Source of the DNA: an uncultured Bacteroidales bacterium
Lineage (GTDB): Bacteria; Bacteroidota; Bacteroidia; Bacteroidales; UBA932
DNA: 16,901 bases
Assembly (NCBI GenBank): GCA_946530505.1
Contig: CAMNAD010000015.1
Coordinates: 1 to 16,901, forward strand
Reading direction: 5' to 3'
Part shown: positions 6,972-14,938 of the stretch, piece by piece
Numbering within the stretch: position 1 is the stretch's first letter
How the letters are laid out: every line of letters begins with the position of its first letter
Program-made: the position numbers and the translations under genes
Notes under the pieces: model-generated
Told to the model about the DNA's origin: nothing
Databases searched by the model: none
The model's input: only the letters and a program-made list of their open reading frames with translations

Positions 6972-8435
6972 CTATCCGCTGAAGTCGACGTTGTCGAACG
7001 CCAGGGTGGGGGTGAGCTTGGCGCGGCAGCGGCGGGCGTCATCGCCGGCCGCGAGGAGCCCCGACCAAAGTGTAACGATGTTGCCCGTAATCAGCATCTC
7101 ACGCACCGGATGCAAAATCTTGCCATCCTTGAAACGATAACCCTGTATCGCATACGAAAAGTCTCCCGTAGCCGGATTGCTGTTCCCGCCGCAAAAATCC
7201 GTAATCAATATCCCGTCTCCGCAGGCTTCCATCAGGCATTGGCGATCTGCCTTCGCAGGGATTGCGGCAGCGCCGTCGCTCCTCCGGATACCGTTCTTCC
7301 AGAATACTGGAATGTAAGGCCTGGTAGCATCTTCGATTGTGGGCGCAATGCCGAGTTTGTTCGACATGTATGTATTTACGAAATATTCCTTCACGACACC
7401 GTCTTTTACTATGTAATGGTCGGATGTCGCCACACCCTCCGAATCAAACATCTTTCCGCAGGCTTCCCCTGGGATGCGCGGCATGTCCATTATGTCGAGC
7501 CCGGCAGGAAAGACCTGCTTGCCGAGAGTCTCCGTCAGGAAGGAATTCTTCTGCTGGATATTGAAGGCATTCAGGGCATTAAGGATGGGATTCAGAACCT
7601 TCTGCGACACTTCGCTGTCGATGACGGCACGGTACTTTCCGCTGGGGCAGGACTGGGGACCTATCTGCATCACGGCCTCCTGCAGAGCCGCCGGGGCGAC
7701 CTTCTCAGGATGGAAATCCTTCAGCAGGGGAGCGGCTTCCCACCATCCTCCGCTGTATTTGTGTCCCTTGGAATCCTGTATGGTGAGTTCGGTGAAGAAC
7801 TCGAATGATGTTTCGCTGTGCAGCACTTCCAGCCCCTGCGTGTCGACTACATAATTGTAGTATTGCGAATCAGAATACTCTCCTTCTTCCGAAATCAGCT
7901 TCCAGCCCTTGGCGGCGACGGGGAGGACGTGCTCCTCCTGCGAAGTTTTTTGAGCGGGCCTCGTGTGTGGCGGTAGCGAGACGGAGGAGCAACTCCTCCC
8001 TGGCTTCACGGAAGAAGCACTGTTTTCCAGCGCAAAAGCAATCCGTTGATCCGGAGTGACACTGCTCCAGGCGGAATCGCATATACCGAGCTCGTTACCT
8101 TTCGAGGCGTCTTTTGCGGTACGCGCTGGATCCGGCAAGTCCCGACAGGTATCTGCGGCAAGCATCCTCGTGGTGCCAACTGCCTTGCCGATGAAGGTGC
8201 GCAGTGACTCCCTGTCGAGTTTGTTTGAGGAGAAAGTGCCGTACCGGCCGTCCACGAAAAGATTCAGACTGATGCTGCGGTCCAGACAACTGGTAACCTT
8301 GTCCACCTCCCCGTCAAGAGTGGCCACGATGTTCATGGTATTCTTGCTGAGACTCGCACGGGCCTTTGCCGCCCCTGCTTCCAGCGCCATCGCCAGGCAG
8401 TCCCTGGTCAGTTGTTTCTCTTCTTTCTCCAGCAT
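6972..8435 (-). CDS. pmbA: TldD/PmbA family protein (TldE-like subunit)
   Basis: This 487-residue protein is the TldE/PmbA member of the TldD-TldE pair. In characterised bacteria these two form a cytoplasmic heterodimeric metalloprotease that degrades unfolded peptides and matures microcin B17 and some other peptides. Unlike TldD it has no HExxxH motif, as expected for TldE. Family stretches include KYRAVIDSEVSQKVLNPIL, the FDSEGVATSDH region and the glycine-rich C-terminus with FSYAIQGYRFKDGK and ITGN. It starts one base after tldD stops. Residues about 143-173 (starting PGRSCSSV and ending SQEEHVLPV) are Ser/Pro/Gln-rich and do not resemble the family. They are encoded by a palindrome-flanked element, described separately, that keeps the frame. 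The product may therefore be somewhat longer than usual; whether it still works is unknown. Confidence 0.9.
   Translation of the reverse strand: MLEKEEKQLTRDCLAMALEAGAAKARASLSKNTMNIVATLDGEVDKVTSCLDRSISLNLFVDGRYGTFSSNKLDRESLRTFIGKAVGTTRMLAADTCRDLPDPARTAKDASKGNELGICDSAWSSVTPDQRIAFALENSASSVKPGRSCSSVSLPPHTRPAQKTSQEEHVLPVAAKGWKLISEEGEYSDSQYYNYVVDTQGLEVLHSETSFEFFTELTIQDSKGHKYSGGWWEAAPLLKDFHPEKVAPAALQEAVMQIGPQSCPSGKYRAVIDSEVSQKVLNPILNALNAFNIQQKNSFLTETLGKQVFPAGLDIMDMPRIPGEACGKMFDSEGVATSDHYIVKDGVVKEYFVNTYMSNKLGIAPTIEDATRPYIPVFWKNGIRRSDGAAAIPAKADRQCLMEACGDGILITDFCGGNSNPATGDFSYAIQGYRFKDGKILHPVREMLITGNIVTLWSGLLAAGDDARRCRAKLTPTLAFDNVDFSG
7921..8002. repeat. REP-pair/BIME-like palindromic element inside pmbA
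   Basis: Two similar hairpins flank about 44 bp. The left, 7922-7938, is ggagga-cgtgc-tcctcc. The right, 7983-7999, is ggagga-gcaac-tcctcc, whose stem can extend to seven pairs. The loops match better when one copy is inverted (gttgc against cgtgc), as in a bacterial interspersed mosaic element built from two inverted REP units. The central part includes a run of six T (7946-7951) and gtgtggcggtagcgag. The element sits inside the pmbA coding sequence and adds roughly 28-30 residues without breaking the frame. The edges are approximate and I could not see a clear target-site duplication. No RAYT-type transposase gene is in the window. Confidence 0.6.
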
Positions 8436-8436
8436 G

Positions 8437-9909
8437 TCAGTCTCCTCCTACGGTAAGCTTATTCACCAGCACGCTTGGAATGCCACAACTCACAAGGGCG
8501 CTCTGCTCCTTGCCGCAGGTCCAGGTGCTGTCGTCAATTTTCAGGTCTGAGGCCACCGCCACTATGTCTGCCAGAGCCTTCGGTCCGTTACCTACTATGT
8601 TGATGTCCTTGACCGGCATGGTCAGCCGACCGTTTTCGATCAGGCGCCCGCTTTTTACGTAGAAGGTAAAATCTCCTTCGCCTATCTTTACCTCGCCGTT
8701 GCTGAACTGGTCTACGAAGATTCCTTTCTTCACTCCGGCGATGAGGTCCTCCACGCTGCCGTCATTCCCGCTTTCCATATAAGTGCAGCGCATGCGCGGG
8801 ATGGGATTGTAGCGGAAGGATTCGCGGCGCCCGTTGCCTGTAGGATCTACGTTATAGTATGCGGCGCTGATGCGGTCGTGCAGGTAACTCGTCAGGATTC
8901 CGTCCTGCACCATGTAGGTCTTTTGTCCGGGCACGCCCTCGTCGTCGATGTTGAGCGAGCCGCGGTTGCCTGGGATGGTGGCATCGTCCAGAATGTTGAT
9001 GCCCTTCGAGGCCACTTTTTTCCCCATCTTGTCGGCGAAGATGCTCTGTCCCTTGCGGTTGAAATCCGCTTCGAAAGCATGTCCCATGGCTTCGTGCAGA
9101 AGAATTCCGGATGCACCGGCTGCCATCACTACCGGCATCTTTCCGCCTTTCGGACGGCGTGCTTCGAAACGCTCGTCCATCCCGACCGTAACGTTTGTTG
9201 CAAGCTCTTCCAACAGGGCATCGCTGATCATCTCCACCCCGGCGCGGAAACTCCGGGAGGCGTTGTTCATCTCGGTTCTGTCTCCGCGGACGAAGATGAC
9301 CGTAACCGAGATGCTGCCCACCGGGCGGGTGTCGGTCGTGAGTTCGCCCAGGGAATTGTACATCATGATGTCGCTCACCTGTGCGCTGAGCATCGCTATG
9401 ACCTTGTGAACGCTGCTGTCCTTGGCCCGGATGCGGCTTTCCAGCTTTCGCAGGACCGGCACAAACCGGGCTGCATCAGCCTCGCGCCAGTCTTCGCGCA
9501 TGGGGTAGAAGTGGCGCTCAAGTGCCTTATTGTCAGGTGAATGAGGGGTGATGCCTTCCGGGTTTTGACGGAAGGCATAGGGGCTCTTCTGATTGATTGT
9601 CAATGATTTAGCCGCCACCGAAATGGACGAGGCACTGCGGGCGGCGGCGAGCAAGGCCGGGTATGATGTGCTCTCGGAGTACGCATAGCCGGTCTTCTCT
9701 CCACAAAGCACGCGTATCCCGCAACCGTAATCGATGTGTGAACCACCGGCGCTGACCTCCCCGTCGCGAAGCATCAGTTCGCTGTAGGAGGTGTCCTCGA
9801 AAAAGAGGTCGCACCAGTGCCCGCCGCTGCGGAGCCCTTCGCCTACGAGGGCCTGCATCTGCTCAAGGGATACGCCGAAAGCGTTCAGATAGTCATTCTT
9901 CGTTTTCAT
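8437..9909 (-). CDS. tldD: Metallopeptidase TldD
   Basis: The 490-residue length fits TldD. The catalytic zinc motif HEAMGH (HExxxH) is at residues 272-277 in the context GASGILLHEAMGHAFE, followed by ADFNRKGQSIFADKMGKKV, as in characterised TldD. Downstream family features are NIDDEGVPGQKTYMVQDG and SGNDGSVEDLIAGVKKG. With the TldE-like partner encoded one base downstream it should form the cytoplasmic heterodimer that cleaves unstructured peptides along an enclosed channel. Neither DNA-gyrase toxin genes nor a recognisable RiPP cluster is in the window, so a general peptide-turnover role is most likely. The start overlaps the upstream kinase gene by 17 bp, which suggests translational coupling. 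A peptide transporter at the head of the same gene run would fit peptide use. Confidence 0.95.
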   Translation of the reverse strand: MKTKNDYLNAFGVSLEQMQALVGEGLRSGGHWCDLFFEDTSYSELMLRDGEVSAGGSHIDYGCGIRVLCGEKTGYAYSESTSYPALLAAARSASSISVAAKSLTINQKSPYAFRQNPEGITPHSPDNKALERHFYPMREDWREADAARFVPVLRKLESRIRAKDSSVHKVIAMLSAQVSDIMMYNSLGELTTDTRPVGSISVTVIFVRGDRTEMNNASRSFRAGVEMISDALLEELATNVTVGMDERFEARRPKGGKMPVVMAAGASGILLHEAMGHAFEADFNRKGQSIFADKMGKKVASKGINILDDATIPGNRGSLNIDDEGVPGQKTYMVQDGILTSYLHDRISAAYYNVDPTGNGRRESFRYNPIPRMRCTYMESGNDGSVEDLIAGVKKGIFVDQFSNGEVKIGEGDFTFYVKSGRLIENGRLTMPVKDINIVGNGPKALADIVAVASDLKIDDSTWTCGKEQSALVSCGIPSVLVNKLTVGGD

Positions 9910-10480
9910 CAGGATATGCCAGATGCAAAATTGTATCGTACCTTTCCTTGTCCTTTACCTTAATCCCCGATGGAGAACCCTCGGCTACAACGATGAAAGG
10001 ACTGACCGAATTGTCTGCAAGCAGCCAGCGGTCGCAGACAGGAGCATAGGTCTCGAAAAAGTAGTTGAGCCCCATATAATAGCGGCGGCGCACTACGTTC
10101 TCAGGGATGTTGTGCCCACCTGCTTCCACCCTGCTTTTTACCCTGGCAATCGCAAGTTCGGGCGATTTGAGCCAGAAATAAAGGATGCTGATGGTGTATC
10201 CCCTGGACTTCGCGTCGTTGATGATTCCCATGAGTGAACGCGTGGCGAGGGTGGTTTCCACGCAGAAGTCCATATGGTTGCCAAGCAGGTAATATATCTT
10301 CTGGAGCATGTAGCGGCTTGCCGAAACGGAGGCTTCGGACGGATTGAACGGCGAAAGGCTCTTCGCGAATTCGTCGGAGTTCACGAACTGGTTGCACTCC
10401 AGCATCTCCGGAAGGAGGGTATAGGAGGCCGTTGTCTTTCCGGAGCCGTTGCACCCGGAGATTATATACATTCTAGGCAT
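9893..10480 (-). CDS. Zeta-toxin-like P-loop kinase/ATPase (COG4185 type)
   Basis: This 195-residue protein has a Walker A motif GCNGSGKTT at residues 9-17, then the zeta-toxin style acidic motif FVNSDEFAKSL (Asp36, Glu37), the segment FCVETTLATRS and the signature RVEAGGHNIPENVVRRRYY. This set fits COG4185, predicted P-loop ATPases related to zeta toxins, which phosphorylate UDP-N-acetylglucosamine in the toxin members. No small antitoxin gene adjoins it; it sits in a run of housekeeping genes, overlapping TIGR02757 by 8 bp and tldD by 17 bp. A chromosomal small-molecule or sugar-nucleotide kinase role is therefore more likely than a toxin. Met4 at 10471 is an alternative start that would remove the upstream overlap. 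The true substrate is unknown. Confidence 0.85.
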   Translation of the reverse strand: MPRMYIISGCNGSGKTTASYTLLPEMLECNQFVNSDEFAKSLSPFNPSEASVSASRYMLQKIYYLLGNHMDFCVETTLATRSLMGIINDAKSRGYTISILYFWLKSPELAIARVKSRVEAGGHNIPENVVRRRYYMGLNYFFETYAPVCDRWLLADNSVSPFIVVAEGSPSGIKVKDKERYDTILHLAYPDENEE

Positions 10481-11210
10481 TCGAATTCACTCCATATCCG
10501 AAGAGCGCAAAATCGCCCTTCGCGGGATCGTCCGGGAAAATCTCGCGGAACGAATCCGTGATGTCGCGGGCCGTGACTATGTCTTTGGCCCTGCGCTTCG
10601 TAAGCCCCAGTTCGGTGGCCTGCCGGTACACGTGGACATCAAGTGGGATTACCAGGTCGCGCTTGTCGGAGTTCTTCCACAGACCGAGATCTACCCGCCC
10701 GTCGTCGCGTATCATCCAACGGCGCATCATCCAGATCTTCTTGTTGGCGGCCTTGGGATCATCTTTCTGGCCGAAAATCTGCACGCGGGTCTGCTCGGCG
10801 GTCAGCGACTCAAGCGAACTGTTCGTTGTATAAAAATCGCGCAGACGCCGGCAGATGGCAGCGACCTCGCTCCATTTCACCGTACGGTGGATGGAGGTGT
10901 TGTCGCTTCGCCAGTCTCCGGCCATTACATAGTCGTAGGGCCGCCACATCATCTCGTCGAAGAGCCGGCTGCAGTCGCGCACGATCATCGCCCTGCGCCC
11001 CCAGGCGAAGTGAGCCGCGAAGACCGCAGAAATCTCAACGTCCTGAAGCGAAGGCCGCCATTCGCCGCCCTCAAAGCCGAGGACAGGCTGAATGGTGGTC
11101 ATCATATTGAAAAAGCGGCGGGGGAACGCTATGGGATCCTCCTCGAAGTAACGGGGATTGTTGTAGCGTTCCGCCCAGGCGACAAGTTTATCTGCAATCT
11201 GCTGGTCCAT
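10473..11210 (-). CDS. TIGR02757 family (DUF2400) protein
   Basis: At 245 residues this matches TIGR02757, a conserved protein family of unknown function common in Bacteroidetes and some proteobacteria. Recognised family elements are RYNNPRYFEEDPIAFPRRF near the start, AAHFAWGRRAMI in the middle, the segment KKIWMMRRWMIRDDGRVDLG, and the C-terminal signature LVIPLDVHVYRQATELGL followed by DPAKGDFALFGYGV. The C-terminal helices recall the helix-hairpin-helix fold of HhH-GPD base-excision glycosylases. A role in DNA repair is only an inference from that likeness, and I see no proof of the catalytic aspartate and lysine. The protein is cytoplasmic, with no signal peptide. It starts 6 bp after the transporter stops and overlaps the kinase gene by 8 bp. 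Confidence 0.88.
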   Translation of the reverse strand: MDQQIADKLVAWAERYNNPRYFEEDPIAFPRRFFNMMTTIQPVLGFEGGEWRPSLQDVEISAVFAAHFAWGRRAMIVRDCSRLFDEMMWRPYDYVMAGDWRSDNTSIHRTVKWSEVAAICRRLRDFYTTNSSLESLTAEQTRVQIFGQKDDPKAANKKIWMMRRWMIRDDGRVDLGLWKNSDKRDLVIPLDVHVYRQATELGLTKRRAKDIVTARDITDSFREIFPDDPAKGDFALFGYGVNSNA

Positions 11211-11216
11211 AAGTTT

Positions 11217-12899
11217 TTAAGCTGTGGCTGCCTCGAGTTTGCGGAGCATCGAGAACATCACGAGTCCGGAAATGATGCAGAGGGCCATCAGTACGCTCCA
11301 GTTGACCCAGAGGGGTACATTGTTCCAGAGCATGGAGGGGATGGAACTGAGGTAGTTGCCCACTGCTGTGGCAGCGAACCACAGACCCATCATAAGGCCC
11401 TTGTACTTGGGAGGAGCGACCTTCGAAACGAACGAAATGCCCATAGGGGAGAGCAGCAGTTCGGCGAAAGTCAGCACCAGATAAGTGGAAATCAGATAGG
11501 TGGGCACAACGGGATCGGGCGAAACGCCGCCTACGCTGACAAGCTCTGAAGGAGCGGGCTGCCCCTTTGATGCCGCCAGCATGATGAGGTATCCAACTGC
11601 TGCGACGAACATTCCCAGGCCGATCTTCTTGGGGGCGGAAGGCTCCTTGCCCTTGGCTGCAAGAGCTGCAAAGATTGCCATGGATATAGGCGTGAGCGCT
11701 ACCACGAAGAAGGGATTGAACTGCTGGAACTGCTGGGGAAGGATGTGGATCTGGGGATCCATTCCCTTGTACAGTGCGTATGCGCCGATCCAGAGCGCGG
11801 CGGTGACAATGGCGCTGATGCCCTTGCCCTTGCTGGTTTCGGACTGGAAAGTGCTGAAGAGGGTGTACACCGACACGGCTATCAGGGCCAGGGCCCAGAT
11901 GTTGAATCCTATCTTGAGAGGGCCTTCTACCGTGCTCTGGGTGTAGTCGCGTGCGAAGTAGGTGAGGGATGATCCGTTCTGGTGGAATGCCATCCAGAAG
12001 AAGATAACCACTGCGAATACCCATATGAGGGCGGTGATGCGGTCCTTGGTCTGCTTGGGAGTGAGTTCCTGCACGGGAGCGCCCTCGCCGGACTTGGCCT
12101 GCTTGGCATTGACGTCAGCGTGCTTGAACCAGCTGCGGCAGCCCAGATAGATGGCGATGGATACTATCAGAGATACGCATGCCACTGCGAATCCGAGGTT
12201 GTAAGCGGTGGAAAGATGGTTGATGTAGTACTGGCTGAAGGTTCCGAGGTCCATCCCGGCGATATCTGCCCCGGGCATGGCGGCCTTGAGGCCTTCGAGG
12301 ATGCCGGGATCTGCCAGGGTGCCGCCGAGATACTGGTGTGCGAGGGACGGGATGTCCGCCTTGTAGATGAGTCCTGCGCTTGCGAGATGCCTGTTGGTGA
12401 GGGCGGTGGCGGCGGTAGGGGCGAACATGGCGCCTATGTTGATGGCCATGTAGAAGAGGCTGAAGGCGGAATCACGCTTGGCCGAATACTTCGGATCATC
12501 GTAGAGATTGCCCACAAGCACCTGCAGGTTGCCCTTGAAGAGACCGGTACCCACAGCGATCAGCAGCAGCGCTCCTATCATCAAGGCCAGTGCGAAGCCG
12601 CGGGCGGCAAAGGCATCGGTAGGGATGGCGAGGCAGAGATATCCGAGGAACATCACGCATACGCCGGTGATGACACACTTGCCGAAGCCGATCTTGTCGG
12701 CGAGCCAGCCGCCGATTACGGGCATGAAATACACAGCCGCCAGGAAAATGGCGTAGAACTGGCCGGCTGCAGCTGCTGAGAAGCCGAACTTGGCCTGCAG
12801 GAAGAGCAGGAAGATGGCCAGCATGGTGTAGTAGCCGAAGCGCTCGCCGGTGTTGGCGAGGGCGAGGGCGAAGAGACCTTTGGGTTGACCTTTGAACAT
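11217..12899 (-). CDS. POT family peptide MFS transporter
   Basis: This 560-residue protein is a proton-dependent oligopeptide transporter of the major facilitator superfamily, which imports di- and tripeptides across the inner membrane. The N-terminal signature reads ANTGERFGYYTM, so Glu19 and Arg20 of the ExxERFxYY proton-coupling motif are present, while the first Glu is replaced by Asn16. Helix 2 and the following loop read YFMPVIGGWLADKIGFGK, the classical MFS loop. The second POT motif region is FSLFYMAINIGAMFAPT. About a dozen or more hydrophobic helices are visible, with an insert of two to three in the middle (residues about 200-300). It leads the long minus-strand gene run, with a promoter just upstream in the divergent region. 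Together with TldD/TldE and PepD on the other side it suggests peptide scavenging. Substrate range is not clear from sequence. Confidence 0.9.
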   Translation of the reverse strand: MFKGQPKGLFALALANTGERFGYYTMLAIFLLFLQAKFGFSAAAAGQFYAIFLAAVYFMPVIGGWLADKIGFGKCVITGVCVMFLGYLCLAIPTDAFAARGFALALMIGALLLIAVGTGLFKGNLQVLVGNLYDDPKYSAKRDSAFSLFYMAINIGAMFAPTAATALTNRHLASAGLIYKADIPSLAHQYLGGTLADPGILEGLKAAMPGADIAGMDLGTFSQYYINHLSTAYNLGFAVACVSLIVSIAIYLGCRSWFKHADVNAKQAKSGEGAPVQELTPKQTKDRITALIWVFAVVIFFWMAFHQNGSSLTYFARDYTQSTVEGPLKIGFNIWALALIAVSVYTLFSTFQSETSKGKGISAIVTAALWIGAYALYKGMDPQIHILPQQFQQFNPFFVVALTPISMAIFAALAAKGKEPSAPKKIGLGMFVAAVGYLIMLAASKGQPAPSELVSVGGVSPDPVVPTYLISTYLVLTFAELLLSPMGISFVSKVAPPKYKGLMMGLWFAATAVGNYLSSIPSMLWNNVPLWVNWSVLMALCIISGLVMFSMLRKLEAATA

Positions 12900-12932
12900 A
12901 TTTTGAATCGTTAATTAGTTTCCAAATTCTTA

Positions 12933-12940
12933 CAAATATA
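12933..12940 (-). promoter_or_regulatory. Candidate Bacteroidetes -7 box for the POT gene
   Basis: Read on the minus strand this is TATATTTG, an exact match to the Bacteroidetes TAnnTTTG -7 consensus. It lies 33 nt before the transporter ATG and would give a leader of about 27 nt. I do not see a clear TTTG -33 element at the expected 17-20 bp distance. A box of the same sequence on the plus strand lies about 43 bp away. Confidence 0.6.
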
Positions 12941-12983
12941 ATAAAAATGGAGGAGAATAGCTGCGCTTTTTGCCGATTTTGGC

Positions 12984-12991
12984 TATATTTG
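12984..12991 (+). promoter_or_regulatory. Candidate -7 box for the lpxL-like operon, nearly leaderless
   Basis: TATATTTG matches the TAnnTTTG consensus and ends only six bases before the ATG at 12998. A transcript starting the usual 4-7 nt downstream would begin at or just before the start codon, implying a leaderless or near-leaderless message. The nearest TTTG upstream (12969-12972) is only 11 bp away, closer than the usual -33 spacing, so support is from the -7 box alone. Confidence 0.5.
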
Positions 12992-12997
12992 TGAATT

Positions 12998-13930
12998 ATG
13001 CAACAGGAGAAAAGAACCGTGGGTGTTGTATTGGTCGAATTTCTTCTCGGCCTGATTGCCCGGCTTCCGCTCAGATTCCATCTGGGATGGGCGCGCTTTT
13101 TTTCGTGGTTCCTCAGGGATGTGATGCATTATCGCAGGAATGTGGTGATGATCAATCTTGCTCGCAGCTTCCCGGAATTGAAATACAAGCAGCTTCAGGC
13201 CCTTTCCAAACAGTGCTACGACCATCTCGGGCGCCTGGTGGCCGAGGCCATCTGGTTCGGAGGATGCAAGAACGCGAATGGCCGCAGGCGTTTGAATGAC
13301 TCTCACATAGTGGATATCGAAAATCCGGAGGTCTTCAACGAGGTGTACGCCAACAGCACCAACATGATGGTGCTCACGAGCCATGCCGGCAACTGGGAAC
13401 TTCTCGGAGGATGGTTCAGCTACAATCACAAGAAGGATGTACCTCTGGCATCGGACTTCTCCGAAATAGGAGTGGTCTACCGCAGGCTCAAGAGCAGACT
13501 GTGGGACCGCGTGATAGCGGACAACCGCTGCAACTCCATCAAGGATACAGGATTCGACGGCTATCTCGAGGCTACGGAAGTGTTCCGTTTTGCCATTACC
13601 CACCGCAAGGAAAAATTTGTATACATCTTCCCTACGGACCAGTACCCCTACGGCATTGCGACCAAGCACAACGTCGGGACTTTCCTGAACCAGGAAACAC
13701 TGGCGATGACGGGCGGGGCCGCCCTTGCATGCAAGTTCGCCATGAGCGTGAGTTATCTCCGCTGGAAAGATGCAGGCCCAGGACGCTACAGCGTGGAGTT
13801 CGTACCTATCTGCAGCAATGCAGCGGAACATACTCCGGAGAGCATCATGGAAATGTATTACGCAGAGCTGGAGAAAGATATCAAGGCTCAGCCCTGGAAC
13901 TATCTCTGGACTCACAAACGTTGGAAATGA
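12998..13930 (+). CDS. LpxL/HtrB-like lysophospholipid/lipid A acyltransferase
   Basis: This 310-residue protein is of the lipid A biosynthesis acyltransferase (LpxL/HtrB) family, which adds a secondary fatty acyl chain to lipid A precursors at the inner membrane. An N-terminal hydrophobic segment (about 8-25) is followed by YRRNVVMINLARSFPE, the common family lead-in, and by the catalytic HX4E motif in SHAGNWELL (His129, Glu134). Later conserved elements are VYIFPTDQYPYG and the acyl-chain pocket region around TGGAALACKFAMSV. The C-terminal end PWNYLWTHKRWK is the typical family ending. The ATG at 12998 keeps the full N-terminal helix; the nearest later in-frame Met residues would cut into it. 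The gene heads the plus-strand operon and the DUF4831 gene begins one base after its stop. Confidence 0.92.
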   Translation: MQQEKRTVGVVLVEFLLGLIARLPLRFHLGWARFFSWFLRDVMHYRRNVVMINLARSFPELKYKQLQALSKQCYDHLGRLVAEAIWFGGCKNANGRRRLNDSHIVDIENPEVFNEVYANSTNMMVLTSHAGNWELLGGWFSYNHKKDVPLASDFSEIGVVYRRLKSRLWDRVIADNRCNSIKDTGFDGYLEATEVFRFAITHRKEKFVYIFPTDQYPYGIATKHNVGTFLNQETLAMTGGAALACKFAMSVSYLRWKDAGPGRYSVEFVPICSNAAEHTPESIMEMYYAELEKDIKAQPWNYLWTHKRWK

Positions 13931-13931
13931 T

Positions 13932-14927
13932 ATGAAAAAGTGTTTTATCATAGCCGCCGCCCTGCTGCTTTCCCTCTCCGGAAAGGCTCAGGGGACCGTT
14001 TCGTATTCCCTGCCCCAGACCGTGCTGGTCTTCAACGTGGATGCACAGAAAGAGAGTTTCTTTGCCGGACCGTATGCCCGCTACGCCCGGAAATATCTTG
14101 GGATCGATGCCGAACTGTACGACAGGGTGACCTATACAGTAACCTCCGTCAAGATGGTGCCGGCAGTCGAGGCGGACCAGAGCCGGCGTTTTACCTACCA
14201 GGTCAACGCCCAGAGCCAGCCTGTGTATCTACAGCTGACAAGCCAGGGCCTGGTCTCCGGCCCTGCCGGGGCATACGCTGCCGACAAAGGCTGGAAGTAT
14301 CCGGTAGGGAAGGGTACGGGATTCTCCGACAAGGGTATTCCATCCAACCTCACCGAACGCACAAATACTCTCTACGAGGCCGACAATCACGCTGTACGTC
14401 AGCAGGTTATAGTGGAGAAGACTACCGAAGTCAAGGCCAAGGAAGTGGCCGACAAGATTTTCGAGATACGCGAAAACAAGTACAAGATTCTTGTCGGAGA
14501 TACCGATGCAACCTACAGCGGCGAGGCGATGAAAGCCACTATCGATGCGCTCAACAAACTTGAGCAGGATTACCTGACCCTTTTCACCGGCTATAGCGAA
14601 TATGGCTCTCAATCGGCTTCCTTCGAGGTGATTCCCGTTTCTGGGAAGAATCAGACCTACGTAGCCTTCCGCCTTTCCGATGAAGAAGGCCTGGTTCCTG
14701 CCGACAATGTGTCCGGCAAGCCTTACTTCGTGCAACTTACGGTCGAAGACGTGGCTCCGGCCCCGGCCGTCGACAGCAAGTCCAAGCCGGTGCAGGTGAT
14801 CAACTACCGCATTCCCGCGGTGTGCGGCGTCCGTCTTACCGACGGCATCTCCACCCTCCTGCAGACCCGCGTGCCCGTCTATCAGCTCGGCATAATCGCC
14901 GCTTACCCGATATTCAAAACCAAATAA
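13932..14927 (+). CDS. Secreted DUF4831 family protein
   Basis: The frame is open from 13770, but the start at 13932 (MKKCFIIAAALLLSLSGKAQ) gives a clean signal peptide with cleavage near AQ-G and begins just after the preceding stop. The mature part is 331 residues minus the signal and matches DUF4831, a Bacteroidetes family of unknown function. Visible family stretches are PQTVLVFNVDAQKESFFAGPYARYA written here in part (TVLVFNVDAQKESFF), ARKYLGIDAE, and the paired repeat-like segment EVKAKEVADKIFEIRENKY. The C-terminus ends in VPVYQLGIIAAYPIFKTK. The protein is probably periplasmic or outer-membrane associated. It sits 11 bp before pepD. No function can be proposed from sequence. Confidence 0.82.
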   Translation: MKKCFIIAAALLLSLSGKAQGTVSYSLPQTVLVFNVDAQKESFFAGPYARYARKYLGIDAELYDRVTYTVTSVKMVPAVEADQSRRFTYQVNAQSQPVYLQLTSQGLVSGPAGAYAADKGWKYPVGKGTGFSDKGIPSNLTERTNTLYEADNHAVRQQVIVEKTTEVKAKEVADKIFEIRENKYKILVGDTDATYSGEAMKATIDALNKLEQDYLTLFTGYSEYGSQSASFEVIPVSGKNQTYVAFRLSDEEGLVPADNVSGKPYFVQLTVEDVAPAPAVDSKSKPVQVINYRIPAVCGVRLTDGISTLLQTRVPVYQLGIIAAYPIFKTK

Positions 14928-14938
14928 ACGATAATACT

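Noticed and set aside
5541..7140. Long plus-strand reading frames over slyD, the glycosyltransferase gene and the array
   Set aside because: They are antisense to well-recognised genes and extend through the repeat array. Their translations show no family likeness.
9893..10480. Epsilon/zeta-type toxin-antitoxin system
   Set aside because: No antitoxin-sized gene adjoins it, and it overlaps housekeeping genes on both sides. It is listed as a zeta-like kinase only.
13770..13931. Longer DUF4831 start upstream at 13770
   Set aside because: It would overlap the acyltransferase gene by 161 bp and bury a clean signal peptide that begins at 13932.
14822..14938. Longer PepD start at 14822
   Set aside because: The extra 39 residues overlap the end of the DUF4831 gene and are Arg/Pro-rich. 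The family N-terminus begins at 14939.
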